The notes under the pieces were generated by a model, which was not told the DNA's origin, searched no databases, and saw nothing but the letters and a program-made list of their open reading frames with translations. A stretch of DNA of 64,000 nucleotides from positions 1 through 64,000 of the forward strand of contig NZ_JPWA01000015.1 of assembly GCF_003326475.1 (NCBI RefSeq). Direction: 5' to 3'. This document shows positions 34,572 through 44,842 of this stretch, one piece after another. This stretch comes from Thalassospira xianhensis MCCC 1A02616. GTDB taxonomy: Bacteria > Pseudomonadota > Alphaproteobacteria > Rhodospirillales > Thalassospiraceae. The translations under genes were made by a program, and so were the position numbers. How positions within the stretch are numbered: the first letter of the stretch is position 1; the number at the start of each line of letters is the position of its first letter.

Positions 34572-36269
34572 ATGTTTAGTGCGCGGTCCGACGATGCCCA
34601 TATCGTCGAAGCGATCAAAAGATCCCAGGGTACTATCGAGTTCACGCTTGATGGCAAGATACTGGATGCGAACCAGAATTTCCTGAACCTGATGGGCTAT
34701 GACCTGTCAGATATTCGCGGCAAGCATCACAAAATGTTTGTCGATGAGAAATACGCCCAAAGTTCCGAATACAAGGATTTCTGGGAAAAACTGCGTGCGG
34801 GTAAATTCTTTACCGCCGAATTCCAGCGATTTGGCAAGAATGGCAAGGAAGTCTGGATACAGGCAACCTATAACCCGGTGCTTAATCATCGCGGTGTCCC
34901 TTACAAGGTTTTCAAGGTCGCAACCGATGTCACCGATCGTAAACTGAGATCGGCGGATTATGCCGGACAGGTCGATGCCATCGGAAAATCCCAGGCAGTG
35001 ATAGAATTTGCCATGGATGGTACGATCCTGAAGGCCAATGAAAACTTCCTTTCTGCGATGGGATACGAGTTGTCCGAGGTGCAGGGCAAACATCACCGGA
35101 TGTTTGTTTCACCCGAATTTGCCCAAAGCCGCGAATATGCCGATTTCTGGGCCAGGCTGCGCGACGGTAAATATATGTCTGCCGAATATCAGCGGTTTGG
35201 AAAGAACGGTAAGGAAGTCTGGATACAGGCCAGTTACAACCCGATCATGGATATGTCCGGACGCCCGTTCAAGGTTGTAAAATACGCGACCGATATCACA
35301 GCCGAAAAAATACAAAGAGCCGATTTTGCAGGCCAGATTGATGCCATCGGCAAATCGCAGGCGGTTATTTCGTTTGAGATGGACGGTACGATCATTGATG
35401 CCAATGACAACTTTCTGAATGCGATGGGCTATTCCCGCGACGAGGTCAAAGGAAAGCATCACAGCATATTTGTTGATCCGGAATATGCCAAAAGCGACAA
35501 ATATCGTGATTTCTGGGCGGCCCTTGGACAGGGGAAATATCAGGTCGCGGAATTCAAACGCTTTGGCAAGGGTGGCAAGGAAATCTGGATTCAGGCCAGC
35601 TATAATCCGGTGATAGATATGAACGGTCGGCCGTTCAAGGTGGTCAAATATGCCACCGACATCACCAAACAGGTTCAGACCCGTATCACGGCCGAAGAAC
35701 TTGCTGAAGGATCAAGCGCAAGTGCTGAAGCCGTCGCCAGCGCATCCGAGGAAATGCTGGCAGCCATTCAGGAAATCAGCGAAAGCATGCAACGTTCCCA
35801 GATTGCCGTGACCGACATTGTTTCAAAAATCCAGATGGCCGATGAAATTCGCGGAGAGTTGGAAACAACATCCGAAGCGATGACCGGCGTGGTGCAGATC
35901 ATCCGTGATCTGGCTGAACAGGTAAACCTGCTGGCCCTGAATGCAACGATTGAGGCCGCCCGTGCCGGTGATGCGGGCAAGGGCTTTGCCGTGGTCGCGG
36001 GCGAGGTTAAAAACCTTGCAACCCAGACGGCCAAGGCAACAGATCAGATCGAAGTCCAGATTGGCTCGATGTTGAGCATCACCAAACGTGTCGTCAGTTC
36101 GACACAGCAAATTTCAACATCGGCCAACGAGGTCAGCGATTACGTCAATGCCGTGGCTTCGGCAGTGGAAGAACAAACCAGCGTGACACAGGATATTTCA
36201 AAGAATATCCAGTTCGTGTTCACCGGCATCAGCGAACTGAATGATTGCGTGAAACAGATCGCAAGCTGA
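34572..36269 (+). CDS. Soluble chemoreceptor with three tandem PAS domains
   Basis: Cytoplasmic methyl-accepting chemotaxis protein of 565 residues with no transmembrane segment. Three near-copy PAS units start at about residues 11, 133 and 255 (period 122), each with GKHHx[18 protein letters not shown] and YNP(V/I) blocks; the third reads [16 protein letters not shown] short MCP signalling domain follows (about 380-565) with the hairpin-tip region [20 protein letters not shown]. The layout resembles BdlA and AerC-type receptors, which bind heme or FAD in PAS. The cofactor here is unknown. A stem-loop lies just ahead of its ribosome site. Confidence 0.88.
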   Translation: MFSARSDDAHIVEAIKRSQGTIEFTLDGKILDANQNFLNLMGYDLSDIRGKHHKMFVDEKYAQSSEYKDFWEKLRAGKFFTAEFQRFGKNGKEVWIQATYNPVLNHRGVPYKVFKVATDVTDRKLRSADYAGQVDAIGKSQAVIEFAMDGTILKANENFLSAMGYELSEVQGKHHRMFVSPEFAQSREYADFWARLRDGKYMSAEYQRFGKNGKEVWIQASYNPIMDMSGRPFKVVKYATDITAEKIQRADFAGQIDAIGKSQAVISFEMDGTIIDANDNFLNAMGYSRDEVKGKHHSIFVDPEYAKSDKYRDFWAALGQGKYQVAEFKRFGKGGKEIWIQASYNPVIDMNGRPFKVVKYATDITKQVQTRITAEELAEGSSASAEAVASASEEMLAAIQEISESMQRSQIAVTDIVSKIQMADEIRGELETTSEAMTGVVQIIRDLAEQVNLLALNATIEAARAGDAGKGFAVVAGEVKNLATQTAKATDQIEVQIGSMLSITKRVVSSTQQISTSANEVSDYVNAVASAVEEQTSVTQDISKNIQFVFTGISELNDCVKQIAS

Positions 36270-36282
36270 ATAGATCCTGACC

Positions 36283-36993
36283 CTAATTCTCCCGGTCTGG
36301 CAAAAGCTGCCAGATCCGGGTGAATTTGTTTTCAACATCCTCGACCGCAACATCCACCGGCACGTCATAGGTTTCAAGTTCGTCGATGTTGCGTGTCGGG
36401 GCATATGTCCGGCCCGGATCGGCAAGGATGACCCGCGTGCCAAGTCGTGCCTCGCTCATCAGCCATTGCAGGACGGCATTGGCCATTTGCTGCTGGTAGC
36501 AGACATCACCGGCAAAAATCACATCCCAGCGCCGGGTTGCCGATTGCGTCCCGACAAAGTTTTCGGTCGTGGTTTCAAATGCAACGCCATTGCGCTTGGC
36601 ATTCAGTCGGGTGGCGGTAATGGCCACCGGGTCAATGTCGTTTGCCAGAATGCTGTCCGCACCGGCCATGACGCAGGCAATCGCCTGCATGCCGCCACCG
36701 CACGCAAAATCCAGAACCTTTTTGCCGCGGACCAATTCCGGGTGATCAAGGATGTATCGCGTAATCGCCTGTCCGCCCGGCCATGCAAACGCCCAATAGG
36801 GCGGCGGGATATCCAGCACACCAAGAATATCCTCGGTCGCCTGCCAAAGTGGCGTGATATGGGTGGCCAGATACATTTCGACCTCGGGCGCCAATGGCAC
36901 CCGTGCCGGTACGGTAAAGGTATCGATCAGATCGGCAAAACGCGGATCGTCGACTTCGGGGACCAAGGCATCGGCGAAAACATTATCGGTCAT
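36283..36993 (-). CDS. Class I SAM methyltransferase, ETF-beta lysine methyltransferase-like
   Basis: SAM-dependent methyltransferase of 236 residues. The sequence PPPYWAFAWPGGQAITRYIL is the signature of the bacterial/mitochondrial ETFB lysine methyltransferase (METTL20) family, which methylates the beta subunit of electron transfer flavoprotein near its dehydrogenase recognition loop. Motif I is VLDFACGGGMQAI and the acidic loop is ANDIDPVAI; a DVCYQQQ post-motif follows. Convergent with the chemoreceptor and next to an antiporter gene. No etf gene is in the window. Confidence 0.82.
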   Translation of the reverse strand: MTDNVFADALVPEVDDPRFADLIDTFTVPARVPLAPEVEMYLATHITPLWQATEDILGVLDIPPPYWAFAWPGGQAITRYILDHPELVRGKKVLDFACGGGMQAIACVMAGADSILANDIDPVAITATRLNAKRNGVAFETTTENFVGTQSATRRWDVIFAGDVCYQQQMANAVLQWLMSEARLGTRVILADPGRTYAPTRNIDELETYDVPVDVAVEDVENKFTRIWQLLPDREN

Positions 36994-37030
36994 GATCGGC
37001 CCATATCAGGGTGAATTTGATTGCCGGGGC

Positions 37031-38875
37031 TTACTTGCTTTGTGACCCGGGTGCAAGCGAAGTCGCATCCGGGCTTTCGTCGGGCTTCTGGCTGTTTTGG
37101 GCATTGCGACCAAGATACAGCAAGATATCACGCGGCTTTGCCTTGGGAATGTCAGGCCCCATATGAAGCTGCGCCCCGCGGACAAGGGCAATGACCGGCG
37201 GTTCGGTGCCCTGAACCTCAATAAAATCATTCCATCCGAATTCGTCGGTCAGACGGGTTTGCCGAATTTCGGCCCCGTGCCGGAAATCCTCCCGGATGTC
37301 GTCGGTTGTCATCGGCTCGGAAAACAGTGGCAGCCCGCCAAGTGTCTGGCTATGGCGTTTCGGGTCTTCGGGTGATCCGTGCATGCCGGTCTGGAAAACG
37401 GCCCGTCGGCCGAACTCGGGCGCGAAATCGGTACAAACCAGCGTGTTATAGGCATCGTTATCCGTGGTCGCGATCAGCTTGCCAAGCGAGGAAGTATCAA
37501 GGTGATGTTCGAAAACTTCCGAAAGCACTTCCCCGTAATAGGTCTGCAATCCGGCCTCGCGCGCCATGCGCATGCTGTGCCAGCGGCTATCGGCAACCAC
37601 CACCGGAATGTCAAGCTCGACAAGACGCCGGGCAAGATCAATCGTCCAGCGATGCGCACCCACAATCAGAACACCGGGTGGGCCTTTAACGGCCAGATCA
37701 AGGTGGCGGGCCATGGGGCGGATGGAAAAGCCATGCAGCACCACGGTCGAAAACACCATGGCAAAGGCCAGCGGGATCAAAAGCGCCCCGTCGGCATAGC
37801 CAAGTTCGACAAGCTCCGCGCCAAACAGGCCGGAAACCGCCACCGCGACAATCCCGCGCGGTGCGATCCAGCCGACCAGTAACCGCTCTTTCCAGGTCAC
37901 CCGTGAAAATGCCAGCGACCCGATCACCGAAACCGGTCGCACGACAAACAGCATGGCCAGAACAAAAAGCCCATGCCCCCATGTCAGTTCGGCAATCATC
38001 GACCATTCAAGTGTCGCGGTCAGGATGATGAACACGCTGGAAACCAGAATGACCGTCAGGGTTTCCTTGAACCGGCGGATTTCATCAATCGCCATCAGAT
38101 GGGCATTGCCAATCGTCAGGCCCAGCACCGTTACGGCCAGCAAGCCGCTTTCTTCCTGAATTTCATTGGCCCCGGCAAAGCAGGTCAGAAGCACACCAAG
38201 GACAAGCGGGGCTTTCAAAAATTCCGGGATCCAGCCGCGTTTGAAAATCTGAACCGTCCCCAAGCCAAACGCCAGGCCGATCAGGACTGCCAGCAGGATA
38301 TTAAGTGCCAGATGACCGACTGCCGCGCCAAACCCGTTGCCATGCTGGCTGGCGACAATGACTTCGTAGGCAAGTACGGCAAACAGTGCCCCGATCGGGT
38401 CATTAACGATGCCTTCCCATTTCAGAAGCGTCGCCGGTCGTTTTGACAATCGGGCATGGCGCAACAGCGGTGCAATCACCGTCGGGCCGGTCACGATCAT
38501 GATCCCGCCAAACAGGGCCGCCACCGGCCATGAAAGATCGGCCAGATAATGTGCGGCACCTGCGCCCAGCAGCCACGCGACAAGCGGGGCAATCGTCGTC
38601 AGGCGGATCACGCCACTGACACTGTGCGTCAGTTCCCGGAAATCAAGCGCAAGCCCGCCTTCAAACAGGATCACCGCAACCGCGACGGCAACAAGGGGCT
38701 GCAACAGTGTGCCGAAATCATTGACCGGATCGATCAGATCGGTTCCCGGTCCCAGCAGCAGGCCGACGATAGACAGCAACACGATTGCCGGAATACCGGC
38801 CCGCCATGCGAACCATTGCGCCCCGACACCCGCAAGGATCAGTCCGGCAATCATCAGGGCAAGCGGTGCGATCAT
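37031..38875 (-). CDS. Cation/proton antiporter, CPA1/NhaP-like with nucleotide-binding tail
   Basis: Inner-membrane monovalent cation/H+ exchanger of 614 residues. About 12 hydrophobic helices span residues 1-400, with the transport-site texts GPTVIAPLLRHARLSKRP and EGIVNDPIGALFAV (ND pair) and RGIVAVAVSGLFG. A cytoplasmic Rossmann/RCK-like domain follows (GVLIVGAHRWTIDLARRL, then a Ser/Arg-containing loop), ending in a polar tail. Ion specificity (Na+ or K+) cannot be read. It begins at ATG 38875 and is 54 bp from ubiA on the same strand. Confidence 0.87.
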   Translation of the reverse strand: MIAPLALMIAGLILAGVGAQWFAWRAGIPAIVLLSIVGLLLGPGTDLIDPVNDFGTLLQPLVAVAVAVILFEGGLALDFRELTHSVSGVIRLTTIAPLVAWLLGAGAAHYLADLSWPVAALFGGIMIVTGPTVIAPLLRHARLSKRPATLLKWEGIVNDPIGALFAVLAYEVIVASQHGNGFGAAVGHLALNILLAVLIGLAFGLGTVQIFKRGWIPEFLKAPLVLGVLLTCFAGANEIQEESGLLAVTVLGLTIGNAHLMAIDEIRRFKETLTVILVSSVFIILTATLEWSMIAELTWGHGLFVLAMLFVVRPVSVIGSLAFSRVTWKERLLVGWIAPRGIVAVAVSGLFGAELVELGYADGALLIPLAFAMVFSTVVLHGFSIRPMARHLDLAVKGPPGVLIVGAHRWTIDLARRLVELDIPVVVADSRWHSMRMAREAGLQTYYGEVLSEVFEHHLDTSSLGKLIATTDNDAYNTLVCTDFAPEFGRRAVFQTGMHGSPEDPKRHSQTLGGLPLFSEPMTTDDIREDFRHGAEIRQTRLTDEFGWNDFIEVQGTEPPVIALVRGAQLHMGPDIPKAKPRDILLYLGRNAQNSQKPDESPDATSLAPGSQSK

Positions 38876-38929
38876 GGGCGGTCTTTCGATAATGGTTCAG
38901 ATGAAGGAAAAATCAGCTCATATATCGGC

Positions 38930-39868
38930 CTAAAGTCCGGTGCCGACCAGATTGGCAATGATGATGGCCGCCAATACCATCAAACCGAAATCACGGTTTG
39001 ATTTAAACCGTTTCAGGCAGTTTGCGGCATCATCAAGTTTGACCGTGGCAACCTGCCACGCCAGATGCAAACACGCCAGTGCCAGAAGTGGGAAATAAAT
39101 CCAGTGCAACCCGGCCAGCATGCCCGAAACACCCAGAAAAAGGGTCGTCACGGTATAAAATCCCATCGCCCATCTAGGCGTTGCATCGCCAAGCCGAAGG
39201 GCAAGCGACTTTACCCCGATCTTGATGTCGTCATCCTTGTCCTGATGGGCATATATGGTGTCGTAACCAAGCGTCCAGAAGAACCCCGCGACATACATCG
39301 CAACCGCTGCCGGTGCGACGGTGCCGGTGACCGCGGCCCAGCCGACAAGCGCCCCCCAGTTAAATGTCAGCCCCAAAACCGCCTGCGGCCAATAGGTGAT
39401 GCGTTTCATGAACGGATAAGTGATGACAAGCGGCAGGGAACAGATGCCGACAATGATCGCCTCGATCCGGAATTGCAGCAGCACGGCAAGCCCGATCAGA
39501 AGCAAAAGACCCAGAAACGCAATCGCCTGCCATACCTTGACCTGACCGCTAGGGATCGGGCGGGTTGCCGTGCGTTCGACCTTGCCGTCAAAATTGCGAT
39601 CCGCCAGATCATTGACCACGCAACCGGCCCCGCGCATGATCAATGCACCAATGGCAAAGTAAACCATCATCAATATGCTGGGCGCACCGTCGCTTGCCAT
39701 GGCGGTTGACCACCAGCAAGGCAAAAGCAGAAGCCATGTGCCAATCGGACGGTCAAGTCGTGCCAGTTTAAGGTAGGGCCGACTTGCCAACGGCGCGAAC
39801 CGGTCGATCCAGCCATCAGACGGCATATCGTTCTTCGTGTTCTGTATCGGTTGGTTGACCTGTGACAT
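38930..39868 (-). CDS. ubiA: 4-hydroxybenzoate polyprenyltransferase
   Basis: Membrane prenyltransferase that attaches the polyprenyl chain to 4-hydroxybenzoate, early in ubiquinone synthesis. The 312-residue protein has about eight to nine transmembrane helices and both Asp-rich Mg-pyrophosphate motifs: NDLADRNFDGKVERT (NDxxDxxxD) and YAHQDKDDDIKIG (DxxxD). ATG 39868 is preferred; the frame extends 20 codons further without family similarity. Divergent from rsmE. ubiD is 7 kb away on the same strand but not in the same operon. Confidence 0.95.
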   Translation of the reverse strand: MSQVNQPIQNTKNDMPSDGWIDRFAPLASRPYLKLARLDRPIGTWLLLLPCWWSTAMASDGAPSILMMVYFAIGALIMRGAGCVVNDLADRNFDGKVERTATRPIPSGQVKVWQAIAFLGLLLLIGLAVLLQFRIEAIIVGICSLPLVITYPFMKRITYWPQAVLGLTFNWGALVGWAAVTGTVAPAAVAMYVAGFFWTLGYDTIYAHQDKDDDIKIGVKSLALRLGDATPRWAMGFYTVTTLFLGVSGMLAGLHWIYFPLLALACLHLAWQVATVKLDDAANCLKRFKSNRDFGLMVLAAIIIANLVGTGL

Positions 39869-39930
39869 AATTGGCCTATGTAACTCTTTAACAAACTGAA
39901 CTTCGCCGAATAACCGGCCTGGGGACATAT

Positions 39931-40731
39931 ATGACAGACGACGCCACCCGCGCCCGGCAACGCCTATTCGTTTCCGATCCTATCACGCCGGGATGCGAGA
40001 TCGAACTCGCACCTGAACAGTCTCATTACCTTGAACATGTGATGCGCCTCAAGCCCGGAACGCCAATCAAGATATTTAATGGTCTTGATGGTGAATGGCT
40101 GGCGACCATCGATCACCTTCGCAAAAAGAAGGGCACCTTGACTGCCGAACGGCAATTGCGTGACCAGATTGTTGAACGCGGTCCGATCCTGGCTTTTGCC
40201 CCGATCAAAAAGCAGCGCCTTGATTTTCTGATCGAAAAGTCGGTCGAAATGGGGGTTGGCACCCTGCAACCGATTGTCACCGCACATGGCATTACCGACA
40301 AGGTCCGCCTTGATCGTCTGCAAGCCCAGGTGATCGAGGCCGCCGAGCAATGCGAACGCCTCAGCGTGCCGGAAATTGCCCCACCGGTTAAATTGCTTGA
40401 TTGGCTCGCAGACTGGCCGGAAAACCGGCATTTATTGTTCTGTGACGAGACGGGATCGGGCTCACCAATTGGTGAAGTGTTAAGTCAGCTATTGGCAAAG
40501 GGCGCTGGCTCGGCTATCGACAACGACAATGTTGTTAACCATGCAATCGTGATTGGACCCGAAGGCGGCTTTAGCGCCGACGAAATTGAACGCATCCGCA
40601 AACAGTCTTTTGCAACGCCTGTAAGCCTTGGTCCGCGTATCTTGCGGGCTGAAACCGCGGCAATTGCTGCTTTGTCCGTGTTTCAGGATCGCATCGGCGA
40701 CTGGTCGATACCTCCGGTCACGAGAGATTAG
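39931..40731 (+). CDS. rsmE: 16S rRNA (uracil(1498)-N3)-methyltransferase
   Basis: Methylates U1498 of 16S rRNA. The 266-residue SPOUT-fold enzyme has the N-terminal PUA-like part ([24 protein letters not shown]), the middle [29 protein letters not shown], and the knotted SAM site [15 protein letters not shown] and [24 protein letters not shown] precedes the start. It is followed by gshA after 11 bp and is likely co-transcribed with it, an order seen in other alphaproteobacteria. Confidence 0.95.
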   Translation: MTDDATRARQRLFVSDPITPGCEIELAPEQSHYLEHVMRLKPGTPIKIFNGLDGEWLATIDHLRKKKGTLTAERQLRDQIVERGPILAFAPIKKQRLDFLIEKSVEMGVGTLQPIVTAHGITDKVRLDRLQAQVIEAAEQCERLSVPEIAPPVKLLDWLADWPENRHLLFCDETGSGSPIGEVLSQLLAKGAGSAIDNDNVVNHAIVIGPEGGFSADEIERIRKQSFATPVSLGPRILRAETAAIAALSVFQDRIGDWSIPPVTRD

Positions 40732-40742
40732 GGGAAGCCCTT

Positions 40743-42113
40743 ATGACTGTCAGCGCCTCCACCGGCGACAGCCCGGTCATCGAAAGCCGTCGTCAGCTTG
40801 TCGAATGGTTCGAGTCCGGATGTACACCGAAAAAAGACTGGGCCATCGGCACAGAACACGAAAAATTCGCCTTTACCCGTAACGATCTTCGCCCGATCCC
40901 TTACGAAGGGGAGCGGGGGGTAAAGACCCTTCTGACACAACTTGCCGAACGCTTTGATTGGGAACCGATCATTGAAAACGGCAATGTGATTGCGCTCACC
41001 AAGGATAACTGTTCCGTCTCGCTTGAACCGGGCGGGCAGATCGAATTGTCCGGTGCGCCGCTTAAAAACATTCACCAGACCTGTGGCGAAGTGCATCAGC
41101 ATCTTCATGAAATCCGCGAAATCTGCGGTGATCTTGATATCGAAATGCTGGGTGTCGGTCATCAGCCGAAATGGAAACGCGACGATATTCCGTGGATGCC
41201 CAAGGGCCGCTACGCGATCATGCGCGACTATATGCCCAAGGTTGGCAATCTTGGCCTGGACATGATGCTTCGGACCTCGACCATTCAGGTCAATCTGGAT
41301 TTCGCCTCCGAAGCCGACATGATCAAGAAATTCAGAACGTCGCTGGCGCTTCAGCCGGTTGCGACCGCGCTGTTTGCCGCATCCCCGTTCGTGGATGGCA
41401 AGCCAAGCGGCTATCTGTCGTCGCGATCCCACGTCTGGACCGATACCGACCCGGACCGTTGCGGCATGCTGCCCTTCGTGTTCGAAGACGGTTTTGGCTT
41501 TGAACGTTATGTCGATTACATGCTCGATGTGCCGATGTATTTCGTTTATCGCGATGGCAAATACATCAATGCCGCAGGCAAATCGTTCCGCGATTTCATG
41601 GCCGGAAAGCTTGACGTTCTGCCGGGTGAACGCCCGACGATGAATGACTGGTCCGATCACATGACGACCGCCTTCCCCGAAGTCCGCCTCAAGAAATTCC
41701 TTGAAATGCGCGGCGCGGATGGTGGCCCGTGGAAACGCATCTGTGCGCTTCCGGCCCTTTGGGTTGGCCTGCTGTATGACGATGTCGCACTCGATGCTGC
41801 ATGGGATCTCGTCAAGGATCTCAGCCATGCCGAACGCGAAGCCCTTCGCGACGATGTACCGCGTAGCGCCCTTGCTACGAAGTTCAAAAACGGCACCGTT
41901 CAGGACCTCGCCAAGGACGTTCTGGCCGTCTCCAAACAGGGGCTTAAGGCGCGTGGTCGCATGGATGCCTATGGCGACGATGAAAGCCACTTCCTCGAAA
42001 GCCTCGAAGACGTTGCCGAAAGTGGCCGTACCCTGGCCGAGGAATTCCTTGATAAATACGAAACCGAATGGAACGGATCGGTTGATCCGCTGTTCCGGGA
42101 ATACGCCTATTAG
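40743..42113 (+). CDS. gshA: Glutamate-cysteine ligase, plant/alphaproteobacterial type
   Basis: First step of glutathione synthesis: ATP-dependent joining of glutamate and cysteine. The 456 residues belong to the plant-like GCS2 class: [39 protein letters not shown] [25 protein letters not shown] and the [14 protein letters not shown] block. Two Cys known as redox-switch disulfides in plants are not clearly conserved. An AGGGGAAG site precedes the ATG. Second gene of the rsmE-gshA pair; a terminator follows. Confidence 0.95.
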   Translation: MTVSASTGDSPVIESRRQLVEWFESGCTPKKDWAIGTEHEKFAFTRNDLRPIPYEGERGVKTLLTQLAERFDWEPIIENGNVIALTKDNCSVSLEPGGQIELSGAPLKNIHQTCGEVHQHLHEIREICGDLDIEMLGVGHQPKWKRDDIPWMPKGRYAIMRDYMPKVGNLGLDMMLRTSTIQVNLDFASEADMIKKFRTSLALQPVATALFAASPFVDGKPSGYLSSRSHVWTDTDPDRCGMLPFVFEDGFGFERYVDYMLDVPMYFVYRDGKYINAAGKSFRDFMAGKLDVLPGERPTMNDWSDHMTTAFPEVRLKKFLEMRGADGGPWKRICALPALWVGLLYDDVALDAAWDLVKDLSHAEREALRDDVPRSALATKFKNGTVQDLAKDVLAVSKQGLKARGRMDAYGDDESHFLESLEDVAESGRTLAEEFLDKYETEWNGSVDPLFREYAY

Positions 42114-42120
42114 ATATTGT

Positions 42121-42153
42121 GAAATGGCGGTGAATAATCGCCGCCATTTTTCA
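42121..42153 (+). terminator. Intrinsic terminator after gshA
   Basis: Stem AAATGGCGG / CCGCCATTT with a ten-base loop followed by TTTTTC, eight bases past the gshA stop. It lies ahead of the chorismate mutase start, so that gene needs its own promoter or read-through. Confidence 0.85.
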
Positions 42154-42183
42154 TTTTCCGTGAATAATGAAAGTTCTGCCGTG

Positions 42184-42486
42184 ATGACGACCAAAGCCAA
42201 CCCTTGCGAAACCATGTCCGATGTACGTGCGAATGTGGATCGGGTGGACAGGCTTCTGGTGGCGCTGATGGCGGAACGGCTGAACTATATCGAACAGGCC
42301 GCGCGCATCAAACCGACCCGCGATGCCGTGCGTGACGAAGACCGGATCGAGGATGTGATCACCAAGGTCCGTGCCCAGTGCCGCATCGATGGCTTTGACG
42401 AAGACATGGCCGAACGGATGTGGCGGGCGATGATGGAAGATTTCATCGCCCACGAATTCGTCAAATGGGATGATCTGCGCAAGTAA
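42184..42486 (+). CDS. Chorismate mutase, AroQ class
   Basis: Small all-helical enzyme of 100 residues, converting chorismate to prephenate in Phe/Tyr synthesis. The AroQ pattern is VDRLLVALMAERLNYIEQAARIK in helix 1 (Arg and Lys of the active site) and VRDEDRIEDVITKVRAQ in the next segments. The ATG at 42184 is used; ATG 42214 is a possible shorter start, and an in-frame ATG at 42124 lies in the terminator stem and is rejected. Free-standing, between the gshA terminator and the convergent glpD gene. Confidence 0.85.
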   Translation: MTTKANPCETMSDVRANVDRVDRLLVALMAERLNYIEQAARIKPTRDAVRDEDRIEDVITKVRAQCRIDGFDEDMAERMWRAMMEDFIAHEFVKWDDLRK

Positions 42487-42501
42487 CCGGTTGCCGGTTG
42501 C

Positions 42502-44016
42502 TTACTGTGCGGCAAGTTGATCCGCGCGGTTTGCAAACCAGTCCCGAACCGCGTTGATATCGCTTTCTTCCATGCCAAGGCCAAGCTTGGTCCGTCGCCA
42601 AAGGACATCCTCGGCGGACCGGGCCCATTCCTGTGTCATCAGGAAACGGAGTTCTGCCTCAAACAGGTTGGGCGCAACTTCCGCACCCAGATCACCAATG
42701 GCCTTGGCATTTGGCGCGATGTCAAACAGGCGCGTGCCATAACAGCGTGCCCAGCGATGGGCGACCTGTTCGGGCAGCCAACCGAACTTTGTCCTGACAC
42801 TGCTCAGGAACCGGTCGAAATTGCCATCGGCCATATCCCCGCCCGGCAGAACCGATGTCGCGGTCCAGTCCGATGCATCATTGCCCAGAACCGGACAAAG
42901 CTTTTGCAAGGCATGTTCGGCCAACCGCCGATAGGTGGTGATTTTCCCGCCATATATCGACAGGATCGCCGGTGCATCGCCGTCTCCGGTATCGAGATCG
43001 AACACGTAATCGCGCGTGACCGCCGATGCGTTGCTGTTCTTGTCGTCATAAAGCGGCCGGACACCGGCATAATCCCAAACGATATCTGCCCGCGTTAAGG
43101 GCGTCGCCAGATAGCCGTTCACCAGATCAAGCAGGTAATCGATTTCGTCATCATTGATCTTCACCTCGGCCGGATCACCGTCATAGGGCACATCCGTCGT
43201 CCCGATCAGGGTGTAATCCTGCTGATAGGGGATGGCAAAGGCAATGCGACCATCGCTGTTCTGGAAGATATAGCAATGATCATGCGGGTGAATGCGCGGC
43301 ACGACAAAATGGCTGCCTTTGACAAGGCGTAACCCCGCGGCCTTGTCACCAAGCCCGGCACGATTGACCATTTCGGTCACCCATGGACCTGCGGCATTGA
43401 CCACGGCCTTTGCCGAAATGCTGGTTTCCTTGCCGTCTTCGGATTGCAGTGTCGCGGTCCAGCCGTCCGTTCCGCGCACAAGGGCGGCACAGCGCGTCCG
43501 GGTTTTGATCACCGCCCCGCGTGCCTGCGCATCAAGGGCGTTTAAAACCACAAGCCTGGCATCATCGACCCAGCAATCGGAATAGGAAAAGCCGCTGGTG
43601 AACTGGTTCAGAAGCGGTTTGCCCTCAGCCGTGCCATTCAGGGACAGGGCACGTGAAGCCGGCAGGCGTTTGCGCTTTGCCAGATGGTCATACAGAAACA
43701 GTCCGGCACGCAGCATCCATTTGGGCCGAAGGCCTTTATGGTGCGGCAGAACGAAGGTCAGCGGCCAGATGATATGCGGGGCGGCTGCCAGAAGAACTTC
43801 GCGTTCCTGCAAGGCTTCGCGCACCAGCCGGAATTCGTAATGTTCAAGATAACGCAGACCGCCATGGATCAGTTTGGTCGAGGATGAAGAGGTGGCCGAG
43901 GCAAGGTCGCGCTGTTCGACCAGAAGGACGGACAGGCCGCGACCGGCGGCATCACGGGCAATACCCGCACCATTGATGCCGCCGCCTACGACCAGAAGGT
44001 CGTAATGTTCAGACAC
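42502..44016 (-). CDS. glpD: Glycerol-3-phosphate dehydrogenase, FAD-dependent
   Basis: Membrane-associated aerobic enzyme oxidising sn-glycerol 3-phosphate to dihydroxyacetone phosphate, feeding electrons to quinone. The 504 residues have the FAD site DLLVVGGGINGAGIARDAAGRG, SSSSTKLIHGGLRYLE, and a C-terminal DAO/GlpD domain. The start is GTG at 44016, only one base after the stop of a phnE gene and with an AGGTGATC site inside that gene. It is therefore the last gene of the phnD-C-E-E operon, an uncommon partnership that hints at the transporter's cargo. Confidence 0.93.
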   Translation of the reverse strand: MSEHYDLLVVGGGINGAGIARDAAGRGLSVLLVEQRDLASATSSSSTKLIHGGLRYLEHYEFRLVREALQEREVLLAAAPHIIWPLTFVLPHHKGLRPKWMLRAGLFLYDHLAKRKRLPASRALSLNGTAEGKPLLNQFTSGFSYSDCWVDDARLVVLNALDAQARGAVIKTRTRCAALVRGTDGWTATLQSEDGKETSISAKAVVNAAGPWVTEMVNRAGLGDKAAGLRLVKGSHFVVPRIHPHDHCYIFQNSDGRIAFAIPYQQDYTLIGTTDVPYDGDPAEVKINDDEIDYLLDLVNGYLATPLTRADIVWDYAGVRPLYDDKNSNASAVTRDYVFDLDTGDGDAPAILSIYGGKITTYRRLAEHALQKLCPVLGNDASDWTATSVLPGGDMADGNFDRFLSSVRTKFGWLPEQVAHRWARCYGTRLFDIAPNAKAIGDLGAEVAPNLFEAELRFLMTQEWARSAEDVLWRRTKLGLGMEESDINAVRDWFANRADQLAAQ

Positions 44017-44017
44017 G

Positions 44018-44842
44018 TCAGATCACCTTTTTGCGCAGCCAGGCCGCCAGGGCCTCGCCCACGATCACAAGACCGATGATCGCCAGAAGAATGGTGGCAA
44101 CCGTCTGCCAGGCAAAGGTGTCAATCGCGCCTTGCAGGACGATACCGATCCCGCCAGCCCCGACCAGACCCAGAACCGTACTTTCACGCAAATTGATGTC
44201 CCAACGCAGGATCGACACCGCAAAGAAAGTCGGCATGACCTGTGGCACAACCCCGTAAATCAGGATTTTGAACCGCGATGCACCGACGGACTCAAGCGCC
44301 TCGATCGGGGCCCGGTCGATTTCCTCGATCGCCTCGCCCAGCAATTTGCCGATAAAACCGATCGAACGGAAAATAATCGCCAGAATACCGGCCATCACAC
44401 CGGGGCCGAAAATCGCAACAAACAGCAGCGCCCAGATGATGGTATTGACCGACCGCGACGACACCAGAATAAACCGGCCAATCCAAAGCGTCAGCTTGTT
44501 GGGCGTGGTGTTCTGGGCCGCGATCAGGGCAATCGGCAATGAAAGGAACACCGCAAAGAAGGTTGCAATCGTCGCAATATTGACGGTTTCAAGCAATGTG
44601 ATTGCGATCATTTCCCAATCATTGAGGGATGGCGGATACATGCGCGAAAAAAGATCGCCCATTTGTTTCGGGGCATCCCAAAGCCACGGCCAGATGATGT
44701 TGATCGTCGAAAGCGACCAGACCGTTGCCAGAACTACGCCGCCATACATGGCAAAGCGCAGCCAGCGTTGTTTGGGGGTATAGCGTGACCATTCGCGTTC
44801 GGCGATGGCGTCCGGCCCGGCATTTTTTGTTGTAGTTACCAT
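44018..44842 (-). CDS. phnE: Phosphonate-type ABC permease PhnE (second copy)
   Basis: Permease of 274 residues of the PhnE family, with about six transmembrane helices. The EAA-like loop is IEALESVGASRFKILIYGVVPQVMPTFFA, and ESTVLGLVGAGGIGIVLQGAID follows. GGAGGAA ahead of ATG 44842 decides the start. It overlaps the upstream phnE copy by seven bases. Two different PhnE subunits in one transporter imply a heterodimeric channel. Confidence 0.9.
   Translation of the reverse strand: MVTTTKNAGPDAIAEREWSRYTPKQRWLRFAMYGGVVLATVWSLSTINIIWPWLWDAPKQMGDLFSRMYPPSLNDWEMIAITLLETVNIATIATFFAVFLSLPIALIAAQNTTPNKLTLWIGRFILVSSRSVNTIIWALLFVAIFGPGVMAGILAIIFRSIGFIGKLLGEAIEEIDRAPIEALESVGASRFKILIYGVVPQVMPTFFAVSILRWDINLRESTVLGLVGAGGIGIVLQGAIDTFAWQTVATILLAIIGLVIVGEALAAWLRKKVI

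Noticed and set aside
34468-34686. Short open frame in the chemoreceptor leader (starts MGKIKRSFGG)
   Set aside because: It overlaps the receptor start out of frame, its later residues have no protein-like pattern, and it passes through a hairpin. A leader peptide cannot be excluded but has no support.
40728-42215. 495-codon minus-strand frame opposite gshA
   Set aside because: The plus strand encodes a complete glutamate-cysteine ligase with all family blocks; the antisense frame has no family features.
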